Of a stretch of DNA of 39,325 bases, positions 16,898 to 24,261 are shown in pieces. The notes beneath the pieces are model-generated. The model searched no databases, had not been told where the DNA came from, and saw only the letters and a program-made list of their open reading frames with translations. How positions within the stretch are numbered: position 1 is the stretch's first letter; every line of letters begins with the position of its first letter. The DNA comes from Paracoccaceae bacterium (GTDB lineage Bacteria > Pseudomonadota > Alphaproteobacteria > Rhodobacterales > Rhodobacteraceae): the NCBI GenBank assembly GCA_021775315.1, contig JAJFIC010000036.1, forward strand, positions 1 through 39,325. The letters are read 5' to 3'. Made by a program: the position numbers and the translations under genes.

Positions 16898-18229
16898 ATG
16901 AAAGTGCGTAGCCTGCCTAACGACCCCGGCCCGGCAGGCTGGAATTGTCTGTTGCCAGCGCCATCGCCGGCGCAGGTGCTGACGGGGTCTGAAACTGCTG
17001 ACTGGCTGGTGGTCGGTGGTGGGTTTGCCGGGCTTGCCGCCGTGCGCCGCTTGTCCCAACTGCACCCGTCTGATCGGATTGTTCTGCTTGAGGCACGCCG
17101 CATCGCCGAGGGTCCCGCCGGGCGCAATTCCGGGTTTATGATTGATTTGCCGCACGATCTGGCCTCAGCCGATTACGGTGGGGCGATTGCGGAGGACAAA
17201 GCCCAGACCCACGCCAACCGTGCCGCAATCCGCTTTGCCGAACAGATGGCGCAGGATTTCGACTTGCCAGCCGAGGCGTTTGTCCAGTCGGGCAAGATCA
17301 ACGCAGCGGCCACGGAAAAAGGCCACGACCACAACCGGGATTACGCCGCCCATCTGGCGCAGATGGACGAGCCGTGCAGATTGCTGGGCGCGGGCGATAT
17401 GGCCCGGATTACCGGAACGCAGTATTACCAAAGCGGTTTGTTCACACCGGGAACGGCCATGATCCAACCGGCGATGTTTGTGCGCGGTATCGCGGGTGCA
17501 TTGGCGTCTGAGCGTGTGCGTATTCTTGAAAACAGCCCGGTGATTGCGCTGGATCGCGATGGCGACTGGGTGGCCACGACACCCAAAGGTCGCGTGACGG
17601 CGCCGCGCGTGATCCTTGCGGTGAACGGACATGCAAACAGCTTTGGTTATTTCCCCAAACGCCTGATGCATGTGTTCACCTATGCCTCAATGACCCGCGC
17701 GCTAAGCCAAGATGAGGACCGGGTTCTGGGCGGCGAGGCGACGTGGAATATGACCCCAGCCGATCCAATGGGCACCACGGTGCGCCGGGTTGCGGGCCTT
17801 GGCGGCAGCCGGATTATCATCCGAAACCGGTTCACCTATGATCCTGCGATGGTTGTGTCGGACCGGCGGATTGCGCATGTGGCCAAGGATCACAGACGGG
17901 CCTTTGCCGCGCGGTTTCCGATGCTGAAAGAGGTTGAATTTGACTATAGCTGGGGCGGGCGATTATGCCTGAGCTGGAACAATGTCGCCGCCTTTGGCGA
18001 GGTCGCGCCGCAGCTTTATGCCGCTTGCTGCCAGAACGGTCTTGGCACGGCCAAAGGCACGCTGAATGGAATGCTGGCGGCGGAAATGGCCTCGGGCATC
18101 GCTTCGGAATTGTTATCAGCACAACTGGCCACAGCCGCGCCCAAACGTGTGCCGCCGTCGCCTTTCGATTGGATCGGTGCCACGGCGCGGTTGAAGTATT
18201 CTGAATATATAGCAGGCCGCGAGATGTAA
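16898..18229 (+). CDS. FAD-dependent oxidoreductase of the D-amino-acid oxidase/glycine oxidase type
   Basis: DAO-superfamily flavoprotein of 443 residues without a GcvT tail. The dinucleotide-binding motif VVGGGFAGLAA starts at about residue 38, with a GRNSGFM stretch after it as in gamma-glutamylputrescine oxidase (PuuB)-like proteins. The C-terminal FAD contact is around SWGGRLCLSWNN and GLGTAKGTLNG. The family oxidises a C-N bond to an imine. It is the last gene of the GntR-led operon, 11 bases after the second MttB gene. It would suit oxidation of the secondary or tertiary amine left by demethylation, giving an aldehyde or cyclic imine for the aldehyde dehydrogenase or the P5CR-like protein. 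That order of steps is inferred. No strong ribosome site is visible before the ATG. Confidence 0.83.
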   Translation: MKVRSLPNDPGPAGWNCLLPAPSPAQVLTGSETADWLVVGGGFAGLAAVRRLSQLHPSDRIVLLEARRIAEGPAGRNSGFMIDLPHDLASADYGGAIAEDKAQTHANRAAIRFAEQMAQDFDLPAEAFVQSGKINAAATEKGHDHNRDYAAHLAQMDEPCRLLGAGDMARITGTQYYQSGLFTPGTAMIQPAMFVRGIAGALASERVRILENSPVIALDRDGDWVATTPKGRVTAPRVILAVNGHANSFGYFPKRLMHVFTYASMTRALSQDEDRVLGGEATWNMTPADPMGTTVRRVAGLGGSRIIIRNRFTYDPAMVVSDRRIAHVAKDHRRAFAARFPMLKEVEFDYSWGGRLCLSWNNVAAFGEVAPQLYAACCQNGLGTAKGTLNGMLAAEMASGIASELLSAQLATAAPKRVPPSPFDWIGATARLKYSEYIAGREM

Positions 18230-18290
18230 GGCGGCTTTGCTTTGAGGACCAATACCTGTGATGCCAGTTTTGATTAGCCGAAACCGTGGC

Positions 18291-19439
18291 TTAGCGACAC
18301 AACGCTTGTGCCATGTCGTCAATCAGATCGTTTACATCCTCGATCCCGACCGAAATGCGCAGCAGGTTTTGCGGCAGGCCGGTATCCGGCTCGACCGTGT
18401 GGCGATGCTCGATCAGGCTTTCAACACCGCCAAGTGATGTCGCCCGGTGGAACAGATTGAGCTTGCCCGTGACCCGCAAAGCATCCACCGCGTCGCCTTT
18501 GATCAGAACCGACAACAGACAGCCAAAGCCGCCGGTCATTTGCTGTGCTGCCAATGTGTGACCGGGATGGCTGGGCAGGCCGGGGTAAAGCACGCCTTCG
18601 ACCGCCTCATGGCCCAGTAGAAAATCCGCCAGCTTTTGCGCGTTTTGTGACATGCGTTCGACCCTAAGCGGCAGGGTGCGCATGCCGCGCACAAGCAACC
18701 AGGCCTCAAACGGGCCGATGACCGCACCGGCGTCGTTGCGGTCGCTGGTGATCGCCTGCCAAACCTGATGGTCCTTGTTCGCCGTGGCCAGCGCACCGGC
18801 AAGCACATCGGAATGGCCGTTGATCGCTTTGGTGGCGGAATGCATGACGATGTCCGCGCCAAACTCCAACGGCTGTGACAAGATCGGTGTGGCGGCGGTT
18901 GCGTCAACGACCAGCAGCGCGCCAGCAGCATGGGCGCAATCTGCGGCAAACCGGATATCGACGATTTTCAGCAGCGGATTTGACGGGGTTTCGATGAACA
19001 CCAAATCCGGGGAATGAGTTTCGCAGGCTTGGTTGAGCGCAGCGGTGTCTGTGCAATCAACCTCAAATAACCGGATCTGTCTGCGGCTGGTGAAATCCCG
19101 GATCCATTTGATCGCGCCCCAGTAAGTGCCGGTCTGCACTACCACCGAACCACCGGTTTTGACGCTGCGAAAAACAGCCGCGACAGCCGCCATGCCGGAT
19201 GGAAACAACAGCGCCTCTTGGGCGTTTTCCAGTTTGGCCAGAATGTTTTCGGCGAGCCGGGCCGTGTCGTTGTGGTTGCGCAGGTACACATTGTCGGGGT
19301 TGAGCGGTTGATTGCTTGTGTCGCGCACAAATGTTGTGGACAGCCGGATCGGTGGTACGACCCCGCCGCTGGCCGTATCAATTGCGCCTGCGGCCTGCGC
19401 GGCAATCGTCGCCGGTTTCAGATCATCGCGATTTTTCAT
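18291..19439 (-). CDS. Cys/Met metabolism PLP-dependent enzyme (cystathionine gamma-synthase/lyase family)
   Basis: Fold-type I PLP enzyme of the cystathionine gamma-synthase/methionine gamma-lyase family, 382 residues from ATG 19439. PLP Lys204 is in MHSATKAINGHSD, Asp179 in LVVDATAATP and the Tyr-x-Arg phosphate-contact pair is Tyr52/Arg54 in VYLRNHND. The usual NPT after this motif and the VDNT motif are altered (NDT, VDAT), so it sits away from the best-known members. A longer GTG start at 19484 is possible, but AGGAC lies seven bases before ATG 19439. It would catalyse beta/gamma elimination or replacement on a sulfur-containing or O-substituted amino acid. It is downstream of the aminotransferase at 19582 on the same strand, separated by 142 bases, and converges on the GntR operon. 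Confidence 0.85.
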   Translation of the reverse strand: MKNRDDLKPATIAAQAAGAIDTASGGVVPPIRLSTTFVRDTSNQPLNPDNVYLRNHNDTARLAENILAKLENAQEALLFPSGMAAVAAVFRSVKTGGSVVVQTGTYWGAIKWIRDFTSRRQIRLFEVDCTDTAALNQACETHSPDLVFIETPSNPLLKIVDIRFAADCAHAAGALLVVDATAATPILSQPLEFGADIVMHSATKAINGHSDVLAGALATANKDHQVWQAITSDRNDAGAVIGPFEAWLLVRGMRTLPLRVERMSQNAQKLADFLLGHEAVEGVLYPGLPSHPGHTLAAQQMTGGFGCLLSVLIKGDAVDALRVTGKLNLFHRATSLGGVESLIEHRHTVEPDTGLPQNLLRISVGIEDVNDLIDDMAQALCR

Positions 19440-19535
19440 TCCGGTTGTCCTGTTCTGGTCACCCTTGCGGGTCTCTGACGTCACTGCGGCATTGATTTAC
19501 GCCCTGTGCGCCAGAGTCAACCTGAGCGAGCCAGT

Positions 19536-19560
19536 CGGGCGGATTTGTCTGACCCGCCCG
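19536..19560. other. GC-rich stem-loop between two minus-strand genes
   Basis: CGGGCGG (19536-19542) and CCGCCCG (19554-19560) form a perfect seven-pair stem with an 11-base loop. It lies between the stop of the class III aminotransferase and the start of the Cys/Met PLP enzyme, both on the minus strand. There is no T-run on either side, so a simple intrinsic terminator is doubtful. It could slow readthrough or protect the aminotransferase mRNA end. Confidence 0.4.
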
Positions 19561-19581
19561 TGCGTGCTGACTTCACCAATG

Positions 19582-20934
19582 TCAGGCAGCGCCAAGCCCC
19601 GCATCCAGTGCGGACAGAATGCCGTTTACGTCGTCAGTTGTCAGAACCAGTGGCGGTGACAGGATGATATTTGGCCCGGACACCCGCACCATGACGCCAT
19701 TGGCATAGGTCACTTCGTGAATGCGCGCGATCTGGTCTTTGCCAAGCGGCGCTTTGCTGGCCCGGTCGCCCACCAGTTCCAGCGCGCACATCAGGCCGTG
19801 ACCGCCACGCACATCGCCGACGATCTCGTGCTTTTCACCCAGCTTTTTCAGACCGGCAAACAGTTCGGCCCCGCGCGCAGCGGCGTTTTCATGGACGTTC
19901 AGCCTTTCAGTTTCCTTGAGGCAAGCAATCGCCGCCGCGGCCCCGACGGGATGGCCGGAATAGGTGTAGCCGGACCCGATTGCGGCCTTGCCGGATGTGT
20001 CGCTTTCAAACACTTCGACAACTTCCTCGGAAATCATCACTGCGCCAAACGGGAAATAGCCGTTTGTGATCGCTTTGGCGGTACACATGAAATCAGGCTT
20101 CACGCCCCAATGCCGCGCCCCGGTCCAGCTGCCGGTGCGCCCAAAGGCCGTGATGACCTCGTCTGAGATCAGCAAAATACCATGCTTGTCGCAAATCGCA
20201 CGCACGGCTGGCATAAAGCTTTTGTGCGGCGGGATGACGCCGCCTGCGCCCAGAATAGGTTCCATGATAAAGGCCGCAATGGTTTCACCGCCTTGAAACG
20301 CGATCTCGTCTTCCAGCGCTGCAATGCACAGATTGGACAGCTTTTCCGGATCTGTTTCGTTGAACGGATTGCGATAAGTGTAGGGTGCCGGGATGTGAAA
20401 ACAACCGGGCAGCAGAGGTTCGTACTGCGTGCGGAAATTCGCGTTACCATTGACCGAGGCACCGCCGGTATGCGTGCCATGATAGCCCTTTTTCAGGCTC
20501 AGATATTTGGTCCGGCCACTTTCGCCGCGAATTTTGTGATACTGCCGCGCCAGTCGCAGCGCGATTTCGACGGAATCCGACCCGCCAGAGGTGAAAAATG
20601 CCCGGCTCAGCCCGTCAGGGGCAAAGAAGTCGCGCAACATATAGCTCAGCTCGATCACCGCGTCGTTGCTGGTGCCGCGAAAGGTCGAATAATAGGGCAG
20701 GGCGTCCAACTGTTGGGCGATGGCGTCTTTGACCGGCTGGCAGGAATAGCCAAGATTGACGTTCCACAGCCCGCCAACGGCGTCGATAGTTTCATGGCCG
20801 TCGACATCGGTGATCCGAACCCCCTTGCCGCCGGTAATAATGGCCGGAGGGTTCGCCAGACTGTCCGCCGGATGCGCCATTGGATGCCACATGTGGCGGG
20901 CATTGTTTTCTTTCAGAAAGTTTGAGTCTTTCAT
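19582..20934 (-). CDS. Class III (omega) aminotransferase
   Basis: PLP-dependent class III aminotransferase of 450 residues. It has the Asp258 motif LISDEVITAFGRTG, PLP Lys287 in CTAKAITNGYFPFGA and the GSGYTYSGHPV phosphate-cup stretch near residue 320. The N-terminal MWHPM is typical of omega-amino acid/amine:pyruvate transaminases. It moves an amino group from an omega-amino acid or amine to pyruvate or a related oxo acid; beta-alanine, taurine and putrescine types look alike at this level. ATG 20934 has AAAGGAG seven bases upstream. The HAD gene lies 30 bases upstream on the same strand, and the two probably form an operon. It may remove amino groups from products of the neighbouring amine pathway, but this is inference. 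Confidence 0.9.
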   Translation of the reverse strand: MKDSNFLKENNARHMWHPMAHPADSLANPPAIITGGKGVRITDVDGHETIDAVGGLWNVNLGYSCQPVKDAIAQQLDALPYYSTFRGTSNDAVIELSYMLRDFFAPDGLSRAFFTSGGSDSVEIALRLARQYHKIRGESGRTKYLSLKKGYHGTHTGGASVNGNANFRTQYEPLLPGCFHIPAPYTYRNPFNETDPEKLSNLCIAALEDEIAFQGGETIAAFIMEPILGAGGVIPPHKSFMPAVRAICDKHGILLISDEVITAFGRTGSWTGARHWGVKPDFMCTAKAITNGYFPFGAVMISEEVVEVFESDTSGKAAIGSGYTYSGHPVGAAAAIACLKETERLNVHENAAARGAELFAGLKKLGEKHEIVGDVRGGHGLMCALELVGDRASKAPLGKDQIARIHEVTYANGVMVRVSGPNIILSPPLVLTTDDVNGILSALDAGLGAA

Positions 20935-20964
20935 AATCTCACTCCTTTGGTCAGGCTTGGCTGC

Positions 20965-21618
20965 TTACAAGCCCAGCATTTCACGGGTTTGGGCATAGCT
21001 TGCACCGGGGTTTTGGACGTCAAAATGGACAGTTCTTAGGCCAACGGCCTCAGCGCCTGCGATATTACGCGCCTGATCGTCAACAAAAACGCAGGCTCCG
21101 GCTGTAAGCCCCAGATCGTCAAGGCAAGCGGTATAGGCGCGGGCGTCAGGTTTCAGAATTTCGGTATAGGTGGCGTCGTGAATGACGTCGAATTGTTTGA
21201 GAAAGGGCAGTTTATGGCGAAAGTCGCTGCCGTAAAACAGATCAAGCTCGTTTGACAGGATCGCAAGACGGATGTCTGCGTCACTGACGGCCTTGATGGT
21301 TGTCAGGAATTCGGGCCGGATGACCTTGCCGGGCGCGGCCCCTCGGGCGGCTTGAACGAAATCTGACATACCGGTCCAGTCGCGCCCGACCAATTTGGCG
21401 ACCTCGCGGGTGCGGGTGCGCCAATAGTCCCGTTCGGAAATCTCATCCGCCTGCATTGCGCGCCACAAAGGATCGTTGTCAGGATCAAACGGGCCGCGCC
21501 ACGTTAAACTGCCTGCGGGCAGGCCCAGTGCGGCCTCAGAAAGGGCGTGAGTTTCAAACAAAGTGCGCGAAATAACGCCGCCGAAATCAAGAATAAGCGC
21601 CTGTTGCTGCTGCGTCAT
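20965..21618 (-). CDS. HAD superfamily hydrolase
   Basis: HAD hydrolase of 217 residues. Motif I is LDFGGV, with nucleophile Asp11 and Gly in place of the usual acid/base Asp two residues on. Motif II is ILSNE, motif III is the Lys in LKPDARAY and motif IV is FVDDQARN. The DFGGV form is common in the YihX/epoxide-hydrolase N-terminal/haloacid-dehalogenase-like subgroup, so the protein is probably active although the second Asp is missing. It could be a small-molecule phosphatase or dehalogenase-like enzyme. It is the first gene of the minus-strand unit, with AAGGGG before ATG 21618, followed by the class III aminotransferase. The substrate is unknown. Confidence 0.85.
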   Translation of the reverse strand: MTQQQQALILDFGGVISRTLFETHALSEAALGLPAGSLTWRGPFDPDNDPLWRAMQADEISERDYWRTRTREVAKLVGRDWTGMSDFVQAARGAAPGKVIRPEFLTTIKAVSDADIRLAILSNELDLFYGSDFRHKLPFLKQFDVIHDATYTEILKPDARAYTACLDDLGLTAGACVFVDDQARNIAGAEAVGLRTVHFDVQNPGASYAQTREMLGL

Positions 21619-22019
21619 CGCCGAATCCCCTTGGCCAGCGGAAATTCTTGACCGGCCCAGCAGTCAGCCGGGAATGGAAAACAAGGCGCGCAATCAAGGC
21701 GTAAAATCAGCATCTTAGCAAGAGATTGCATTCTGTCCTCGGATTGGATTTCGGCGTTGTTTGATTGGGTTTGGCGGATTATTGGCACGGAACGCCGTGT
21801 CCGGCAACCAAAAATGCACCTTCGGTGCGAATAACAAACCGACTGAGAAGAGGTCAAGAAATTCCACTTTTCCGCCGGGAAATGCGATAGCCCAGCCAAC
21901 GGACCTGCCGTTTTGTTTGCGGCATGGCTTGACATTTATTGCCGTCCAGATGAGGTTCATTATCTACACCAACGGTAGCGATTAGGCAGAGATGTTTTGA
22001 ATTTCAGGATTTTGCACGC
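21619..22019. other. Intergenic region of 401 bases with three small stem-loops and no convincing gene
   Basis: This stretch separates the divergent HAD and IclR genes and looks more AT-rich than its surroundings. Three short perfect stems with small loops stand in a row: CACGG/CCGTG (21786-21799), GCACC/GGTGC (21816-21828) and TTTCC/GGAAA (21869-21882). Open frames cover the region on both strands, but none has a recognisable domain or a ribosome site, so none is called. A TTGACA-like element lies at about 21928, but no good -10 follows at 16-18 bases. The region should hold the promoters of both flanking genes; a decayed gene or a structured leader is possible. Confidence 0.5.
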
Positions 22020-22778
22020 ATGAAAACCGTCGATAAGGCAATGAAAGTTCTTAGCCAGTTTTCCTTGGCGCACAAGGAAATCGGGTTGAGCGAAATGGCC
22101 CGGATGGCCGAATTGGACAAGGCCGCGACCCGCCGTTTGCTGGTCGCTTTGTCGGAATACGGTTTTGTTGAACAGGTTGCAGAGACCCGCAAATACCGGT
22201 TGGGATACGGGTTTCTGGCACTGGCCCGCATTCGCGAGGCGACGGTTCCATTGACCAAGGCGGCGCAGGATGTGGCGAACTGGCTGGCCGCAGAAACCAA
22301 CGAGACGGTTCATCTGAGCGTGCCGGGCGCACATGCAATGTCGACATTGGCGTTTTGCCTGCCGGAACGGGGCAATGTGATCAACCTGCGGGCGGCGGAT
22401 ACCTACCCGTTTCACGCGGCCTCGTCCGGGTTGGTGTATTTGGCGTTTTGTTCGCCGGCGACACAGGCCAGATTGCTGGCCTTAAAACGCGAAAAGCTGA
22501 CGACCGAGACAGTGACTGACGTCGCCGCCCTTAAGGCGCTGTTAAAACAATTCAAATCCGACGGATATTCGCAAAGCCGCAATGTCTTTGAATTTGGCGT
22601 GGCCAGTGTGGCGATGCCGTTCTTTTCAGACGGGCCTGACCCGACCGGCACGATTTCAATCGCTGTGCCGGATGCAAATATGAACGCTGAACGACGTGCT
22701 GATCTGGTCGTCAAGCTGGGGGAGGCACGGGCGCGGCTGGAAAAGGCCCTGACCGGGCTTTCCCTGGTTTCGGCCTGA
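22020..22778 (+). CDS. IclR family transcriptional regulator
   Basis: IclR-type regulator of 252 residues with an N-terminal winged helix (KAMKVLSQFSLAHKEIGLSEMARMAELDKAATRRLLVAL, in which DKAATRRLL is the recognition helix). A GAF-like effector domain with typical IclR stretches follows: YRLGYGFLALA, VHLSVPG, YPFHAASSGLVYLAF and VASVAMPFF. It is followed in the same direction, after 117 bases, by the Tm-1-like/Tct/aldehyde dehydrogenase genes, which it most likely controls. The effector is probably a carboxylate taken up by the Tct system. An AGGA lies about ten bases before the ATG. Inverted repeats upstream of the Tm-1-like gene and of tctC are candidate sites for it. Confidence 0.88.
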   Translation: MKTVDKAMKVLSQFSLAHKEIGLSEMARMAELDKAATRRLLVALSEYGFVEQVAETRKYRLGYGFLALARIREATVPLTKAAQDVANWLAAETNETVHLSVPGAHAMSTLAFCLPERGNVINLRAADTYPFHAASSGLVYLAFCSPATQARLLALKREKLTTETVTDVAALKALLKQFKSDGYSQSRNVFEFGVASVAMPFFSDGPDPTGTISIAVPDANMNAERRADLVVKLGEARARLEKALTGLSLVSA

Positions 22779-22813
22779 TCTGGCCTGTTGTTTGCGCATG
22801 TTTCATGGAACTC

Positions 22814-22844
22814 CAGAAACCCAGCACCGCGAGGTGCGTTTCTG
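22814..22844 (+). promoter_or_regulatory. Stem-loop in the leader between iclR and the Tm-1-like gene
   Basis: Outer arms CAGAAAC (22814-22820) and GTTTCTG (22838-22844) pair perfectly over seven bases. Inside, GCACC (22824-22828) pairs with GGTGC (22833-22837) around a GCGA loop, which is a GNRA tetraloop. Only a three-base bulge (CCA) breaks the 12-pair stem. It overlaps the end of TGGAACTCCA (22806-22815), an imperfect palindrome that could be an IclR site. No T-run follows, so a leader structure or processing site is favoured over a terminator. Confidence 0.5.
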
Positions 22845-22895
22845 CAAAAGATATGCGCCCGGGCGCCAACCACCTGCCACTAAAAGGAGAGACCG

Positions 22896-24131
22896 ATGGT
22901 AGATAAAACAATTCTGGTTGTCGGAACCTACGACACCAAAAACGACGAACTGGAATATATGGCAGCGCGCATTCGCGCCCAAGGCGGTGGCGTGCTGTCG
23001 ATGGATGTCAGCGTGTTGGGGGATCCTGAAAAGCCGACGGATTATTCCAAGCATCAGGTGGCCGAGGCTGGTGGCAGTTCTATTCAAGCCGCGATTGACA
23101 GTGGCAGCGAACATCTTGCGATGAACATCATGTCAGACGGTGCCTGCGTTCTGGCGCAAAAACTGCTGGCCGAGGGGAAATTCGACGGTGTGGTTATTCT
23201 TGGCGGCACCATGGGCACGGATCTGGCGCTGGATGTGTGCCAATCCCTGCCGTTGGGCGTGCCAAAATATGTGGTGTCCACCGTGTCGTTTTCGCCGGTA
23301 ATTCCGGCAGAGCGTTTGTCGGCTGACATTCAGATGATCCTTTGGGCTGGTGGGCTTTATGGGTTGAACTCGATCTGTAAATCTTCGCTGTCACAGGCCG
23401 CCGGGGCCGTTTTGGGGGCCGCCCGCGCGGTGGAGCCTGCAAGCGGGGATCGTCCGGTTGTCGGTATCACGTCGCTTGGCACCTCGTGCCTGAAATATGT
23501 CAAAGCGTTGAAACCAGCGCTTGAAGAACGCGGCTATGAGGTGGCGATTTTCCATTCTATGGGCATGGGCGGCATGGCGTTTGAATCTATCGCGGCAAGC
23601 AACGGTTTTGTCTGTGTGATGGATTTCACCGCTTGCGAGCTGGGCAATCTGATGGTTGGCTCAGTCATTAACGCAGGCCAGGATCGGCTGTTGTCGGCGG
23701 GTCGTGCAGGCATTCCACAGATCGTGGCACCCGGTTGTTTCGATCTGATTGATTTTGCCGGTTGGCAGGAAATCCCGGCGCAATTTCAGGATCGCCCGAT
23801 CCATATTCACAACAAGCTGATCAAAAACACGGCCTTTAACGCTGAGGAGCGGCGCGGCACGGCGCGGGAATACACCCAACGTCTGGGGCAAAGTGCGGCA
23901 CCGGTTCATCTGATCTTACCGAATCAGGGAATCGAGGAATGGGATCGCCCCGGTGGCGATGCCCATGATCCCGAGGCGTTGACGGCTTTCATGGATGAAA
24001 TGCGCAAATCGGTGCAGCCTCAGACCCGTATGACGGAACTGGATTGCCATATCAACGACGTTGAATTCACTGACAAAGCCTTGGAAATCTTTGACGGGTG
24101 GGTCGCAAGTGGCGTGGTCGCCAAGGCCTGA
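22896..24131 (+). CDS. Tm-1-like ATP-binding domain protein (UPF0261 family)
   Basis: Protein of 411 residues of the UPF0261/Tm-1-like family, named after the N-terminal domain of the tomato Tm-1 resistance protein. It begins with the family signature ILVVGTYDTKNDELEYMA, has the glycine-rich GGTMGTDLAL and SVSFSPVI regions, and a second half with ITSLGTSCLKYV, FHSMGMGGMAFE and APGCFDLIDF. The length equals the stand-alone family. The biochemical function in bacteria is not established. In many genomes a Tm-1-like protein is next to or fused to a TIM-barrel phosphoenolpyruvate-hydrolase-family protein; that partner is absent here. AAAGGAGAG lies just before the ATG. It is followed by the TctCBA transporter and an aldehyde dehydrogenase, so it may process an imported carboxylate. 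Confidence 0.88.
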   Translation: MVDKTILVVGTYDTKNDELEYMAARIRAQGGGVLSMDVSVLGDPEKPTDYSKHQVAEAGGSSIQAAIDSGSEHLAMNIMSDGACVLAQKLLAEGKFDGVVILGGTMGTDLALDVCQSLPLGVPKYVVSTVSFSPVIPAERLSADIQMILWAGGLYGLNSICKSSLSQAAGAVLGAARAVEPASGDRPVVGITSLGTSCLKYVKALKPALEERGYEVAIFHSMGMGGMAFESIAASNGFVCVMDFTACELGNLMVGSVINAGQDRLLSAGRAGIPQIVAPGCFDLIDFAGWQEIPAQFQDRPIHIHNKLIKNTAFNAEERRGTAREYTQRLGQSAAPVHLILPNQGIEEWDRPGGDAHDPEALTAFMDEMRKSVQPQTRMTELDCHINDVEFTDKALEIFDGWVASGVVAKA

Positions 24132-24187
24132 ATGGGCGATGGCCAAAGGGTGGTTTTGAAATGTTCTGCCAAGCATCTTGACAGGTC

Positions 24188-24204
24188 GTCGCAGTATATG
24201 CGAC
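24188..24204. promoter_or_regulatory. Inverted repeat upstream of tctC, candidate operator
   Basis: GTCGCA and TGCGAC form a perfect six-base inverted repeat with a five-base AT-rich spacer. It sits 57 bases before the tctC start and directly after a TTGACA sequence at 24178-24183, which may be a -35 element; the -10 at the right spacing is poor. It may be the site through which the IclR regulator controls transport. This rests on form and position only. Confidence 0.45.
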
Positions 24205-24261
24205 ATTTTACGCTCCATTGGTGTTAATAATGAACCGATAATCCGACTGGGAGGTCGAAAT

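Noticed and set aside
18230-18290. Terminator between the convergent flavoprotein and Cys/Met PLP genes
   Set aside because: Only a four-base AGCC/GGCT stem with an eight-base loop and no T-run could be found.
21615-21935. Small minus-strand open frame upstream of the HAD gene
   Set aside because: No ribosome site, no similarity to a known family that I can recognise, and a shifting Cys/Arg-rich composition. Kept only as part of the intergenic description.
22866-22875. B12-box-like GCCACT in the leader of the Tm-1-like gene
   Set aside because: No surrounding cobalamin riboswitch structure can be found and the gene is not a cobalamin gene. Chance match.
24178-24206. Sigma-70 promoter with TTGACA upstream of tctC
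   Set aside because: No hexamer at 16-18 bases resembles TATAAT well enough to call a promoter; only the inverted repeat is listed.
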